This document shows, piece after piece, positions 34,273 to 45,534 of a stretch of DNA of 64,000 nt. Both the position numbers and the translations under genes were made by a program. Origin of the DNA: Nicotiana tabacum. Its lineage: Eukaryota; Streptophyta; Magnoliopsida; Solanales; Solanaceae. Where the stretch lies: contig NC_134082.1 of NCBI RefSeq assembly GCF_000715075.1, positions 107,796,399-107,860,398 of the forward strand, given 5' to 3'. Within the stretch, counting starts at the first letter, position 1, and each line of letters begins with the position of its first letter. The notes under the pieces were generated by a model, which saw only the letters and a list, made by a program, of their open reading frames with translations, was not told the origin of the DNA and made no database searches.

Positions 34273-35670
34273 TCCATATCAAAGCACAGCAAGTGAGTTC
34301 TAGCAGAGAGTATCGTGCTTCGTAAGGTGTGAACTTCTTACTCAAATAATATATGGCTTGCTCCTTTCTTCCTATCTCATCTTGTTGTCCCAAAACATAG
34401 CTGAAAGCCCTATCTAGTACGGACAAATAGAGTAGCAAAGGTCTTCCAAGTTCTGGCGGGACTAGGACTGGTGGCGTGGACAAGTATTCCTTAATTTTGT
34501 CAAAAGCCCTTTGACAATCTTCAGTCCAACTGGTTTTAACATCCTTCCTTAACATTTTGAATATGGGTTCACATATTACTGTGGACTGTGCTATGAAGCG
34601 GCTGATGTAGTTGAGGCATCCCAGGAAGATCATCACGTCCTTTTTGCTCTTTGGTGGTGGTAACTCTTGCATAGCTTTAACTTTTGATGGGTCCAACTCG
34701 ATTCCTCGACGGCTGACGATAAATCCCAACAATTTTCCCACAGGAACCCCAATTACACATTTTGCGGGGTTCAGTTTTAAATTGTACCTCCGTAGCCTGT
34801 CAAAGAACTTCCTCAAGTCTGCTATATGACCCGTGGCTCTCTTGGATTTGTTTATGACGTCATCGACATATAACTCTATTTCCTTGTGTATCATATCATG
34901 GAAGATGGTCGTCATGGTTCTCACGCATGTGGCCCCAGCGTTCTTTAGACTGAATGGAATCATTTTGTAGCAGTATACTCCCCACGGTGTAATGAAGGCC
35001 ATTTTCTCTACGTCTTCTTCGTCCATCCAAATCTGATGATAACCCGCGAAGCAATCTACAAAGGACCGAAGTTCATGCTTGGCGCAATTGTCGATCAGAA
35101 TGTTTATATTTGGCAATGGGAAATCGTCCTTTGGACTTGCTCTGTTTAAATCCAGATAGTTGACACATACTCTGACTTTCCCATATTTCTTCGGAACCGG
35201 TACGATAGTGGCTGATCAAGTTGGGTACTCAACTACCCTGAGGACTTTGGCTTTGATATGCTTAGTAACTTCTTCCTTGATTTTTAGGCTCATGTCTGGT
35301 TTGAACTTTCTGAGTTTTTTGCTTCACCGACGGACACATTGGATTGGTAGGCAATTTATGAGCCACTATGGATGTGCTCTCATATAACCATGCAAAAATA
35401 TCCTCATATTCTTTCAGGAAACAAGTGTATTCTTCCTTTTCTGACGGTGATAGATGATTGCTTATGCGAGTCTCTTTAACGGTTTCAGAATCTCCCAAAT
35501 TGATTGCCTCGGTTTCGTCTAGGTTGGACTTAGGTTTATTCTCAAAATTCTCAACTTCTCTGATAACTTCCTTAGGTATTTCATCCTCTTCTTCTGAGTC
35601 GTTATCCTTATGTTGCATTGTCTTATTACATGTCACAGTCATCGGTTCATCAGGAAAAGTAATAATAACG
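34273..35670 (-). pseudogene. Ogre reverse transcriptase and partial RNase H
   Basis: After the intron acceptor, the minus strand has an acidic linker and LPTNPMCPSVKQK (35262-35642), then the RT core in the longest reading frame (34184-35116): SFVDCFAGYHQIWMDEEDVE, ITPWGVYCYKMIPFSLKNAG, the catalytic ELYVDDVINKS, and LGFIVSRRGIELDPSKVKA. RNase H starts at SVLDRAFSYVLGQ and breaks off at LTCCALIW. The protein would copy RNA to DNA and remove the RNA. A frameshift near 35320 and a TGA near 35220, where Trp is usual, inactivate it. Confidence 0.85.
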
Positions 35671-35873
35671 CTGTAGAGTAAAAATGTAAAAGATAATAAT
35701 AAATACTAAATAGCAATGCATTAATTAAATTTGAAAACATCCAAAACAGGTACGGCTCGATGACTCGAGCAATTATTTCTAAACAAAATGCGTCTTTATA
35801 AAACAAAATACTGGAAATGTCTTAAATGCCTAAAATGGTTATTAAAAATAGGTCAGGCTAATTGCCAAGCTAC
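35671..35873 (-). other. Ogre intron between protease and reverse transcriptase
   Basis: 203 bases on the minus strand: donor CCTGG|GTAGC (GT at 35873-35872), acceptor TTTTTACTCTACAG| (AG at 35672-35671). The unspliced frame stops in the donor's own GTAG (codon TAG). Splicing removes this stop and joins upstream and downstream frames without a shift. An intron at this place is the diagnostic trait of Ogre elements, where splicing has been shown experimentally. The sequence inside is AT-rich and has no coding look. Confidence 0.85.
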
Positions 35874-37113
35874 CCAGGAACTCGACGGACCCGGGACGGT
35901 GCGACAGTCCAATTCTTGAGAACAACTCCCTTCTCCATGGTCTGAATGGTAAGGCATTCTTCCTCCTCCTCCTCAACTATCACATTGCAATCCATATCCT
36001 CGTCTTCTAGAAATATGATCCTTAACCTAGCCAATGCTTCCTCCTCCACAGATCCCCATATTGTGTCGGCCTGGTGAAAAGTCTGACTTAGATGTGGCAC
36101 CGGCTTCTCGAGAGGGTAATAGGGACCACGCCATAGAGGTGACCAATCATCGTATTCTTGCCATGTATACTGATATCCGAGCCCGAAAGTCGTGCCATGA
36201 TGTTTCAACTGTATCGGTTGGTAGTACCCTGGAGTTTCTTTCCAAGCCCTTTGTTGGGTTTATACACAGACCATGATAGTATGCTTTCTATTTTGCTACT
36301 TCACCAATTATCTTTCTCAATCGTGTTGACATGCTCAATGCGGTGATAAGTTTCTCCACCTAGCTTTATTCTATTCTCGACAACCGGGACAGTTTGACTG
36401 GTGTAAATGGGATTGCTTCCATCTTCATGAATGATTACCTCCCGATGGTTCCATTCGAGCTTCACGGTTTGGTATAGCATAGAAGCCACAGCTCCAGCGA
36501 CATGTATCCAAGGTCGTCCCGATAAAAGATTGTACGTAGCAGATATATCTAATACTTGAAACTCAACATCGAACCAAGTTGGTCCCATCTATAAACAAAG
36601 GTCAATTTCCCCAATTGTGGCCCTTTGAGACCCGGTAAATGCCTTCACATTCATACTCCCTGCTCGTATCTCGTGGAAATCTTTACCCAACCTTTTCAGA
36701 GTAGTCAACGGACAAATGTTGAGCCTTGAACCCCCATCTATTAAGACTCTGACAATTAACTTGTCCTCTAACTGTACCATGAGGTGCAGTGCCATGTTGT
36801 GACTTAATCTTTCAGGTGGTAGTTCATCTTCGTGGAAGGTGATCTTGTGACTTTCCAGTACTTGCCCTACCATATTGGACATTTCTCCATTAGTGATGTT
36901 GTTAGGCACATAAGCTTCATTCAACACTTTCATAAAAGCATTCCTATGCACCTTAGAATTTTGCAGTAGTGACAAGATGGATATTTGGGCGGGAGTCTTG
37001 TTCAAATGATCAATGATAGAGTATTCTCTTGCCTGTACTTTCCTCCATAGATCATCGGGACCAGTTTCAATGACGGGTTGTTTGGTAGCAGCTTCATTGC
37101 TTGTTCCTCCCAA
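35874..37113 (-). pseudogene. Ogre protease region
   Basis: The minus-strand frame 36589-37113 holds VRVLIDGGSRLNICPLTTL, an aspartic-protease active-site region with DGG in place of the usual D(S/T)G. Frame 36301-36588 continues FDVEFQVLDISATYNLLSGR, the flap and second strand region. 35870-36208 follows with a linker of acidic runs (IVEEEEEECLTIQ) ending at the splice donor. One TAG at 36589 and a stop near 36300 break the frame. The protease would cut the polyprotein. Confidence 0.75.
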
Positions 37114-39226
37114 ATTTCAGGTGTATGGATCCTTTCAGTTCTGGTCATCCCCTATGCAGCGCCAGATTCTTCCATTTTTGTTTTTCCCTTTCTCCTAGCT
37201 TCGGCAACGTAATCCTAGGGTATGGAGTTGGACTTTAAAGGAGGTATGGGTGCTACCGTCACAGTGAAGGGTGTAGTTATTTGTTATTTAAATGGAGGTG
37301 GTGTAGTCGTAGGTGCTGTTACTTCAATTTCGAATGGGACTGATGTGGCTACTTCAACTTCAACTGGTGGCTGCATCTGTACCACAATAGGAGTGAGTGT
37401 GATTGCAGGTTTAGTGTCATCACCTTCCGGAATTAGCCCAATCGACCCCTCAGGATTCCATTCTTCATCAGTTTCTATCACATTTACTCCTTCACCCCTA
37501 TGATCTGGGAGGGGATTGTTGCAGACATTTGGCGTAGCTTCCTTTGTTTGTATACTTTGGTATCAATTAGGGATTGAATCTTGTCTTTCAAAGTGCGATA
37601 TTCATCAATATTGTGTCTCTTCATTCCTGAGTGATAGGCACATGTCTTGTTCGGATTGACCCACTAGGAAAAGTTTTCCATAGCAACAGCGGGAATGGGG
37701 GTGACATAACCGGCAACCTTTAATCTTTCATAGGGCTGATCAATGGTTCTGCAATAGGAGTATATTGTCTAGGTGGTCTACGATCGAAATTTAGTCTGGG
37801 TTTCTGGTAGTTTTGGCGGGTTAGAGGTGAATGGTAATAGGCTAGCTAGGTGTTATAAGCGTGATAAGCAGTAGCGGGTTGAGAATATCTGGGAGGTGAA
37901 GGTTGGTATGTGGGTGGAGGTGTTTGGTATGTGAGTGGCGATTTTGGTCCTAGGGCCACCATCACTGCCCCTACTTCTTTCTTCTTTGCTATACCCCCTG
38001 ACTGCAATGCTTTGTTCGTAGCCTGCAATGCCTCGAAATTGGTTACTATCTCACTCTTGATCCCTTCTTCAATCATTTCCCCGAGTTTGATGATGTCGGT
38101 GAACTTATGATTTTCGATGACCATTAACCTTTCATAGTATTATGGATCCTAGGCCCTGACGAAGAATTTGTTCATCTGCTCTTCCTTTAGTGCCGGCCTG
38201 ACTTTTGCAGCTTCTAATCTCCATCGAGTAGCATACTCGCGGAAAATCTCCGTCGGTTTCTTCTTTAGATTCTGTATATAAACATCCGGTGCATTCTCTG
38301 TGTTAAACCCGAATCGATCCATGAAGTCTGACGCCATGCTTACCTAATTGACCCATTTCTTGGGATTTTGACTTATGTACCAAGATAGGGCGCCTCCAGT
38401 GAGACTTCTCATGAACAGCTTCATGCGAATCCTTTCATTGTTCCAGACTGCCATGAGCTTATCACAGTATATTCTCAAATGTACCTTCAAGTCACCCGTT
38501 CCGTCAAACATCTCAAACTTAGGAGGTGTGTAACCCTTCGGCAGTTCTACATCTGGCTGAATGCACAGATCCTCATAATTCAAACCTTCAATTCCTTTGC
38601 CTCCTTCAACACCCTAGACTTGGCTTGTGAGCTTCTTGAGCTCCTCTGCCATGTTCTTAATGAGCAAGTCCTTCTCGGCATATTATGGAGCGTATGAGAT
38701 TGGCTGAGTAGAGTGAGGTAAGGTTTCCACATATATGGAATTGTTTTGGTGGGTATAGGTTGTGGGATATTCTGAGGAGTATGGTAAGTGGTTTGTGGGT
38801 ATTGAGTAGGAGGATGTTGGTGTTGAGGATGAGTGGGTATTGGTGGGGGATTAGGATTTTTTGGGGAGGAGTTGCATATGGATGGGGTGCGGGAGGATTT
38901 TGTGGACATTGGTTTGGTGTATTTTGAGGAGGTACTAGGTTTTGAGTGTTTTGTTGGTTGACGTTTGGGACGTTTAGGGTGAGGGAGAGGTTTTCCAAGT
39001 TGCGAACTTACTTAAGTTCCCCTTGCAATTCCAGTATTTTTTGTTCCAACAATAGGACCAAATCATTCTGGGTCGGAGTGCTCTGACCGTCTGAAGTTTC
39101 AACATTTTCAGCATTTTCTTTCTGGATACCGCTCGTATCATCCATCTTAGCCTTTCCCTTGATTTTCGGATTACTTGAAGGAGGAGGAGGTAGAGGGCCT
39201 CTGGATCTGGTGTGATATGTTGACAA
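37114..39226 (-). pseudogene. Ogre gag (decayed)
   Basis: The start ATG at 39226-39224 opens MSTYHTRSRGPLPPPPSSN, followed by a leucine-rich coiled stretch (DLVLLLEQKILELQGEL), a Pro/Gln-rich linker, and the capsid-like retrotransposon gag domain (38149-38583: PPKFEMFDGTGDLKVHLRIY, LFMRSLTGGALSWY, FREYATRWRLEAAKVRP). A CAYHSGMKRHNIDEYRTLKD block near 37570-37640 sits where the Ogre zinc-binding region lies. Several stops and at least two frame changes (near 38340 and 38970) break it. Gag would build the particle that holds the RNA. Confidence 0.8.
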
Positions 39227-39611
39227 TGCCAGTATGTGTGATCCAACCTTAGGGGATGAGAATAATCAAAATAAAGAAGAAGAAAAAAAAGGTAAACAAG
39301 TCAGTAAGGATTCTGAAAAGCATTTGCAGTATTTAAACACGTATTCGAAAATGTAAATTCGCGTCCTAATTTGGGGAACCTCGTTATGCCCGAGGTGGGC
39401 CTAGATAAAAGTAGATTTGGAGAGATTTAATGCTAATAAATGCTTCATTTCATTAATGTAATAAATATGACGAATCTAAAAATAACAATAAATAAACGAG
39501 TTCTAATGGCATCTACCTTATTACATTCAAATTCCAAAATAACTCAAAATATATAAACCTAATCTATTTGGTCCAGAGGGACCTTACCCATATTTGGTCC
39601 TCTTGGCTCCA
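39227..39611 (-). other. Ogre spacer between ORF1 and gag
   Basis: About 385 AT-rich bases with no ORF, separating ORF1 from gag. A phrase GAGGTTCCCCAAATTAGGAC (minus strand, near 39375) is the only non-AT-rich stretch. A non-coding gap here is normal for Ogre; it might hold a gag translation signal, but I see none. Confidence 0.5.
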
Positions 39612-41167
39612 TCAATCAGATTCCCCAGGTCGTACATGTCCAGCAGCAGGTATGCCCTTGCTAGGTGTCCTCCTTCGTTGCCCTCTACATTTTGACAATC
39701 TACTACCCTTTTCCTCATCTTCCCTTCCAGTTCCATTAGACCCTGCTCCAAATATTCCAACCTTTATGTTGACCTTGTAGCCATTTCCTTCCACTTGTTA
39801 ATTGCCTCCATGTCTAACTTGTGTTGTTCTAAATTCCTGGATTCGAACTCAAGGACTCTTTTCGCAGCCTCTTATACTTCACTTATGCTTCAGCAACCTC
39901 GTCTATGACTCTGTTTCCTTGACCAATCCCTGGCTTGACCATTCCTTCTATGTCATCTTCTAACCATGATGGGTAGAAGTATACATGACAGGCGTGATAT
40001 CGATATGGCTCGATGGTATCCTTTTCCACGATGATCTTTAAATGCCACATGTGTTGGGCCTCACATTTGTATGGAATGACATCATCCTGAAAATCTACTC
40101 TGTAAAGGCTCATTTTGGAGACTCGTGGTATGACTTGTTTTCTACTAGCTTGCCTCATAACTCTGATAGGAACGTAGGGATGTATTCCCCTTAACCCAAT
40201 CAATATCAAGTGCGGAACATCCCTGTATCTGATGATGAATTCATTAGTAAGGAACCACTCGAACATCCAGTGAACCTGGTCCTCAGTCAAATTGCTGAAA
40301 TATTGTGCCTATTCTGTAGCATTCTCCGGTTGTGCAAATCTGTCTGAGATAAAAGTCATTCTTTTGGGATGGTGGAAAGCTATGTGATCGTTCCATGGTC
40401 TCCGTGGAAACTCTTGGCGGTATTAAACTCTCTGAAAATATTATAACAACCAAATCTGCAGTAGCAAGTTGCAACCCTCAAAATGTTTGAACCCTTTCTT
40501 GCAACATCTAGAGCCTGGTATATGTCTGCTACAATCATCGGAACAATAGTATAGGTTTGTCCCTCGATTCCCTCCATTAAAGCTTTTGTTACCATGGCCA
40601 ATCTGGTGTGAATTCTGTCTCCTTGGCTTAGAAACACCATCATACCCAGAAAGCAGACGATGAATACAAAAACCCGATGGTGAGTCTAACCCAGCGAAGT
40701 GATGGAGAATTCATCATGAAAGATACGGTAAGATTTAATGTGTCCATATCGTTCATAAAGGAAATCGAAGGGTATGTAGGACTTCTTCAGGCACTCCAAG
40801 TCATCATTCTTTCTTAGAACCATCATCTTCAGAAACCCCCTGGTGGTGTGATTTTCTGGCATTAGTAATCCGGGACTGTCTCATGGTAATCCAGCAAATC
40901 CTCCTATTTCCTCCAAAGGAGGAGTCATTTCTATGTAACCAAAACGAAATACAGTTCTTTCTCCGTCCCACAAACATAGTAGCAACCTCGATCAACATGT
41001 TGTTTGGTTGGATGTCCAATAAGGAAGGTAAATTTCCAAGAACCATTTTCATGTGATTTTTGTCGCTCGGCGAAAGGTTTTCCCACCAATCTAAAAACAA
41101 TGGTGGTATACTTCGGACCATGCTGAACCTGGGGATTTTGTGCCTCATTTTCTGCAAAAATAAACAA
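39612..41167 (-). pseudogene. Ogre ORF1 (DUF7745-like), decayed
   Basis: Minus-strand blocks in changing frames: NLPSLLDIQPNNMLIEVATM (40804-41157), GDRIHTRLAMVTKALMEGIE followed by GQTYTIVPMIVADIYQALD (40380-40643), and LTEDQVHWMFEWF with APHLILIGLRGIHPYVPIRV-like sequence (39883-40290), then a basic C-terminal part. This matches my memory of the extra protein encoded upstream of gag in Ogre, now often annotated as DUF7745. Its function is unknown. Multiple frameshifts and stops make it non-functional. Confidence 0.75.
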
Positions 41168-41883
41168 GGCTAGACCCTTGCCCCCTCTGGGTTCGACTAC
41201 TTACACATTAACGATTAGCATGTCGACATTTTTCTCTCCAAATAATGCACATATCGTGATTGCGCCCGTAGGGATTATGGAAATCCCGGTGGACTTTGGA
41301 GAAGGCTTTCTTAGAGGGTTATTATGCGGACAACATATTAACCCAAGTTAGGTTTGATCATGATGCATGTACAGTTATTATCAGAGTAAGGTTTCTATAG
41401 AAGTCTAGACTAGTACCCTCAAGCGGAAAACCTAAGAGGGAAAGGCACGGAACCGTCGAGTGCACTGCTGATCGACTAGTTTTACCGCAAATAAGCCTTT
41501 CCAAATTTAAAGAGTGATTTTAGGAAGATTACGGACAATCATCAAGTGCCGCTATAGTTTAGTATGCACGAGTGGAATATGATGTTGAGCATGAAGTTAT
41601 GCAAAAGAAAATAACATGTTGCCAAGTATTTGCACGATGAGTAATGATAAAATGCGGTATTTAATAATTGTAAAGACATTTAAGAAAGAAAAACAAGGAG
41701 ACAAGTCAGTTTCTATAGTAAAAAGTGATAAATAGGGAAAAAAATCATAAATGAATGAAGATAGGCAAATAAATTCACATAGAGAGGGAAAGGGAAAGGG
41801 GTGTGCAAGTATTAACGGAAAAATAAAGACATCCTTAAAGACTAATTCACAGATAAGTTCATTATGGTAAGAGCCTAAAAATA
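41168..41883 (-). other. Ogre untranslated leader between PBS and ORF1
   Basis: About 700 bases without a convincing ORF. The 148-codon minus-strand ORF at 41597-42043 runs through the PBS into the LTR, so it is a chance opening. Confidence 0.5.
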
Positions 41884-41901
41884 TCCCCAGCAGAGTCGCC
41901 A
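41884..41901 (-). other. Ogre primer binding site
   Basis: Minus strand TGGCGACTCTGCTGGGGA directly follows the 5' LTR end (GCGATAGCA). It begins TGG, complementary to the tRNA CCA tail. Ogre elements are reported to use an arginine tRNA; the exact tRNA was not checked here. Confidence 0.75.
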
Positions 41902-43544
41902 TGCTATCGCACCCCCATTTTCTTGCAAAATCGGATTTCGACATTTTTGGGACAACTCTTTTTGAGATGGATAGGGAATTGGAAGAGTCGTCACCTAACG
42001 GATTAAGGCGCGTTAGGGCACCTAGAGCAAATAACTCATACAACCAGCTTACATCACCAGAGATTGGGTAAGGGCTCGAAATTACCTTAAGGGGAAGCTG
42101 TTAGGCACCCCTCGAGGTCCACAACAGTGGGTCCGGCCGAACTTAATCAAGCAAATTAGTCTAAAAGGGGAGAAGACAATTTGGACAAATACAATATCTA
42201 ATCAATTTAAAATGGGGTATAGGGGGTCCTAAGTTTTTTAGCCTATAGGATCATTCCATGCAATGCTTTGTAACTCCCTCAAGTCGAGGTATTACTCATA
42301 GCATTAGCACATGGGCTATCATCTCCTTTACTACCCAATTACTATCTTTAAGTTGTTACCAAAAGCGTACTAGTTGATTCTAAACCGTACCCAATGCGTG
42401 CACTACCCTTCCCTTACCTATGGCCCTGGAGGTATTAGGACCTCTATTTGGGATAGTTCTAGACCAATCCTATGTTACTTAAAAATGTGAAATCTAGGCG
42501 ACAAAAAAAAAACAAGTAGGACTTTCAGATAAAGAACAAGTATGGGCTCACATTGACCTCCACACATAAACAACAAAAGCACGCAATTGAATCAGAAAAT
42601 TTTATTAACTTTGGAATCCTATAGGCAGGATATCTACGTGAGAAAAACAGAGTGTAAAGACAATTTTATTAAGGCGAGCATTGGGACCTATTTGTTTGCC
42701 TACTGATTTTATGAATCTGGGCACTTCAGGCAGTAATATGTCACAACTCATAAACCTAGAATTATTAAGTCCTACAAATATATTACCTAAGTGGTTGACA
42801 ATAACGATTGAATTAAGAATCGATTAACAGAATCCTATAGGCATGATTTCTACGAGTTTGAAACTGATTTTTTATTCCTATGTCAAGACCCCGGTTCGCC
42901 CTCCGTGAACCATCATGACGGCACCTAGTCTCTACGACTAGGTAAGCCTAACAATACGGAAAATAAACATATTTGCGGAAAAATAAAAAAATCGAAATAG
43001 TGAAATAAAACAGTGTTTAAAAATGCCGATCGGCATACACAATATCAACTCTCAAAACTAAATACATTTTTCAAAACCCGGAATCTCATGATCACAAGCC
43101 TTTGAATGTATACAAGTATCTAACTCCAGAATATCTAATAAAGGAAAGAAAATACATAAGGGCTAATACTTAAAAGGGAGAGAAAAAAGGGACTCTTTGG
43201 TCTGCGGACGCGGCAGATATACCTCGGAGTCTCTACAAGCGCCTCGTCTCAAGCGTGATAAGTCTGAGTGGAGGTACCTGGACTGCACATGAAAAACATG
43301 TACAGAAAAGGCATGAGTACACCACATCGATACTCAGTAAGTGCCAAGCCTAAACTCGGTCGGTAGTGACGAGGAATGTCAGGGCCCTACTGAGATTAAA
43401 TGAAACGTAAGGTATGATAGTATATGATAAAGCAGTACAATTAAAAGATAACAATAAGAATTAATACAGAATAATAAGGATAACAATAACTGAAACAGAG
43501 GCAAAACCAATCACAAGAAATACCACTCTTCACAAAGCTAATAA

Positions 43545-43745
43545 CCGGGGATCTCTCAGTATCCCAAGGATCTCTTAGTACTCTCAATATGTGCCAGGGA
43601 TCTCTTGGTATCCTCAATATATGCTAGAGATTTCTTGGTATCCCGAGGATCTCTTGGTATCCTTAATATACGTTCTAGGGATCTCTCGGTATCCCGCACC
43701 TCAGCTCAAATCATATATACGTGCAGGGGATCTCCCGGGATGTCG
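43545..43745 (-). repeat. Hairpin array in Tekay-2 3' LTR
   Basis: About seven copies of a 25-40-base unit with GGGATCTCTTGGTATCCC (stem GGGAT/ATCCC). Sequence variants are CTCTCAGT, CTCTCGGT and TTCTTGGT in the loop. Lies about 0.9-1.1 kb downstream of the TATA-like site. Confidence 0.75.
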
Positions 43746-44611
43746 TCCCGTAGTCCCAAAGTAAAACACACAGCAACAACACAAATAATACTCTTTTAAA
43801 CTCAATTTCGTACCAAGTAAAACAAGTAATTCTAACCTATCATGCTTCACATAATACAACTAAGGCAGTTTAAGCTATAAAGCAATTAAGTCGATTAAAC
43901 ATGCTTTTCTAAGCTAACAACATGCTTAAATTTCAAGTAGAGTAAGTAGGAAAGGAAAACACAATTAAAGCTGCTTTAGCAAAAATAAGTTTTTCAACAA
44001 TTAGCACAAGTACGCACTCGTCACCTCACATACAAGGCATTTCAATTACTACAATACCAATCATAAATGGAATGTCCCCCCCACAAGGTTAGGCAAGTCA
44101 CTTACCTCGAACCAGCTCAAAATCAACCTGAAACCACGCTCTTGCCACGTGTACTCGACTCCAAATGGCCCAAATATATTAAATTCAATTGGATAATGTA
44201 AATAACACTTCAAGTAACTGATTCCACAAAGAAATTCTAAGCTAATACGCGAAATTAGGTAAAATGACCAAAATACCCCTCGGGCCCACGTCTCGGAATT
44301 AGGTGAAATTTACATTTTCGGAATCCTCACACTCTTACGAGTCTATACATAGTAAGAACACTGAAATCGGACTTCAATTGACCCCTCAAATACCCATTTT
44401 AAGGTCTCTTAATCTCAAGCCATAATTACCCATTTTGTACTAATTTCTCCCTAATTTTTCACCACTAATTAACCTTTAATCACATATAAACGAGTTATGA
44501 AGTCAGAAATATTACCTTCAAGTGATCCCCTTTGGTTTCTTCAAAAATCTCCCTCAAAAGCTTCAATCCCGTTCAAAAATGGTGGAAAAATGAAGAAGGG
44601 TCGCGGATGGG

Positions 44612-44845
44612 CTATTTAAATACTGCCCAGATATTCCTTCTTCGTGAACGCGGAAGGACCCTCGCGTTCGTGAAGTACAACTTTGCTTGGGTCCAGCTTC
44701 CTTCATTGCGATTCCCCGCGAACGCGATGCACATCTCCTCCAGCTTCGCGAACGCGGGAGAATCTTTGCGAACGCGAATCATTAAAACTTCCCCAGCCCC
44801 AACTCCTCTTCGCGAACGCGAAACCCTACTCACAAACGCGAAGAA
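44612..44845 (-). promoter_or_regulatory. Tekay-2 LTR promoter and CGCGAACGCG cluster (3' LTR)
   Basis: On the minus strand TATTTAAATAGCCC follows ATATCTGGGCAG; upstream of it come six to seven copies of TTCGCGAACGCG(A/G)A-like palindromes in about 200 bases. It is a CpG-dense island in an AT-rich LTR. Regulatory role is inferred from position. Confidence 0.55.
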
Positions 44846-45534
44846 GGAAACCAGAACTGGGCTGCTGCAATTTTCTGCAATTTCTCTAAGATCCAAAATG
44901 TCCCGCTGAGCACCCGAAACACACCCGAGGCCCCCAGGACCTCAACTAAACATGCCAACCAATCCTACAACATTAGTCAAACTTGTTCCAATCTTCAGAA
45001 CGTTCAAAACAACATCAAAACACCAATTTTACATCGATTCAAGCCTAAGAATTCCAAAAAAACTTTCAAATTACGCTTTCAATCAAAAGTCTATCAAACC
45101 TCGTCCGAATGACCTGAAATTTTGCACACACGTTACATTCAACACCACGGAGCTACTCCAACTTTTGGAATTCCATTCCGACCCTCGGATCAAATCTCAC
45201 TATTGAACCGAAAACTTCAAAAAATTCAACTTTCGACATATCAAGCCTAAATTGGCTACAGACCTCCAAAACACAATCCGAACACGCTCCTAAACCCGAA
45301 ATCACCCAACAGAGCTAACGGAACCATCAGAATTCCATTCCAAGGCCGTCTTCACACTGTTTAGACTACGGTCAAACTTCCAAAACTTAAGCTCTCATTA
45401 AGGGACTATGTGTCCCAAAACTCTCCAAAACTCAAAGCCAAGCATCCCGACAAATCAAAATAGCAGAAACAAACACGGGAAAAATAGTTAATAGGGGATC
45501 GGGGCATTAATTCTTAAAATGACTGGCCGGGTCG

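Noticed and set aside
41597..42043. 148-codon minus-strand ORF
   Set aside because: Runs across the Ogre LTR end and PBS, with a Phe/Leu-rich random look.
43545..43745. Possible CRISPR array (short repeats with spacers)
   Set aside because: Plant retrotransposon LTR context, repeat units too variable, spacers not unique, no cas genes.
44532..44909. 125-codon plus-strand ORF and its partner at 52272-52641
   Set aside because: Lies in the CGCGAACGCG cluster of the Tekay-2 LTRs; openness follows from the repeat.
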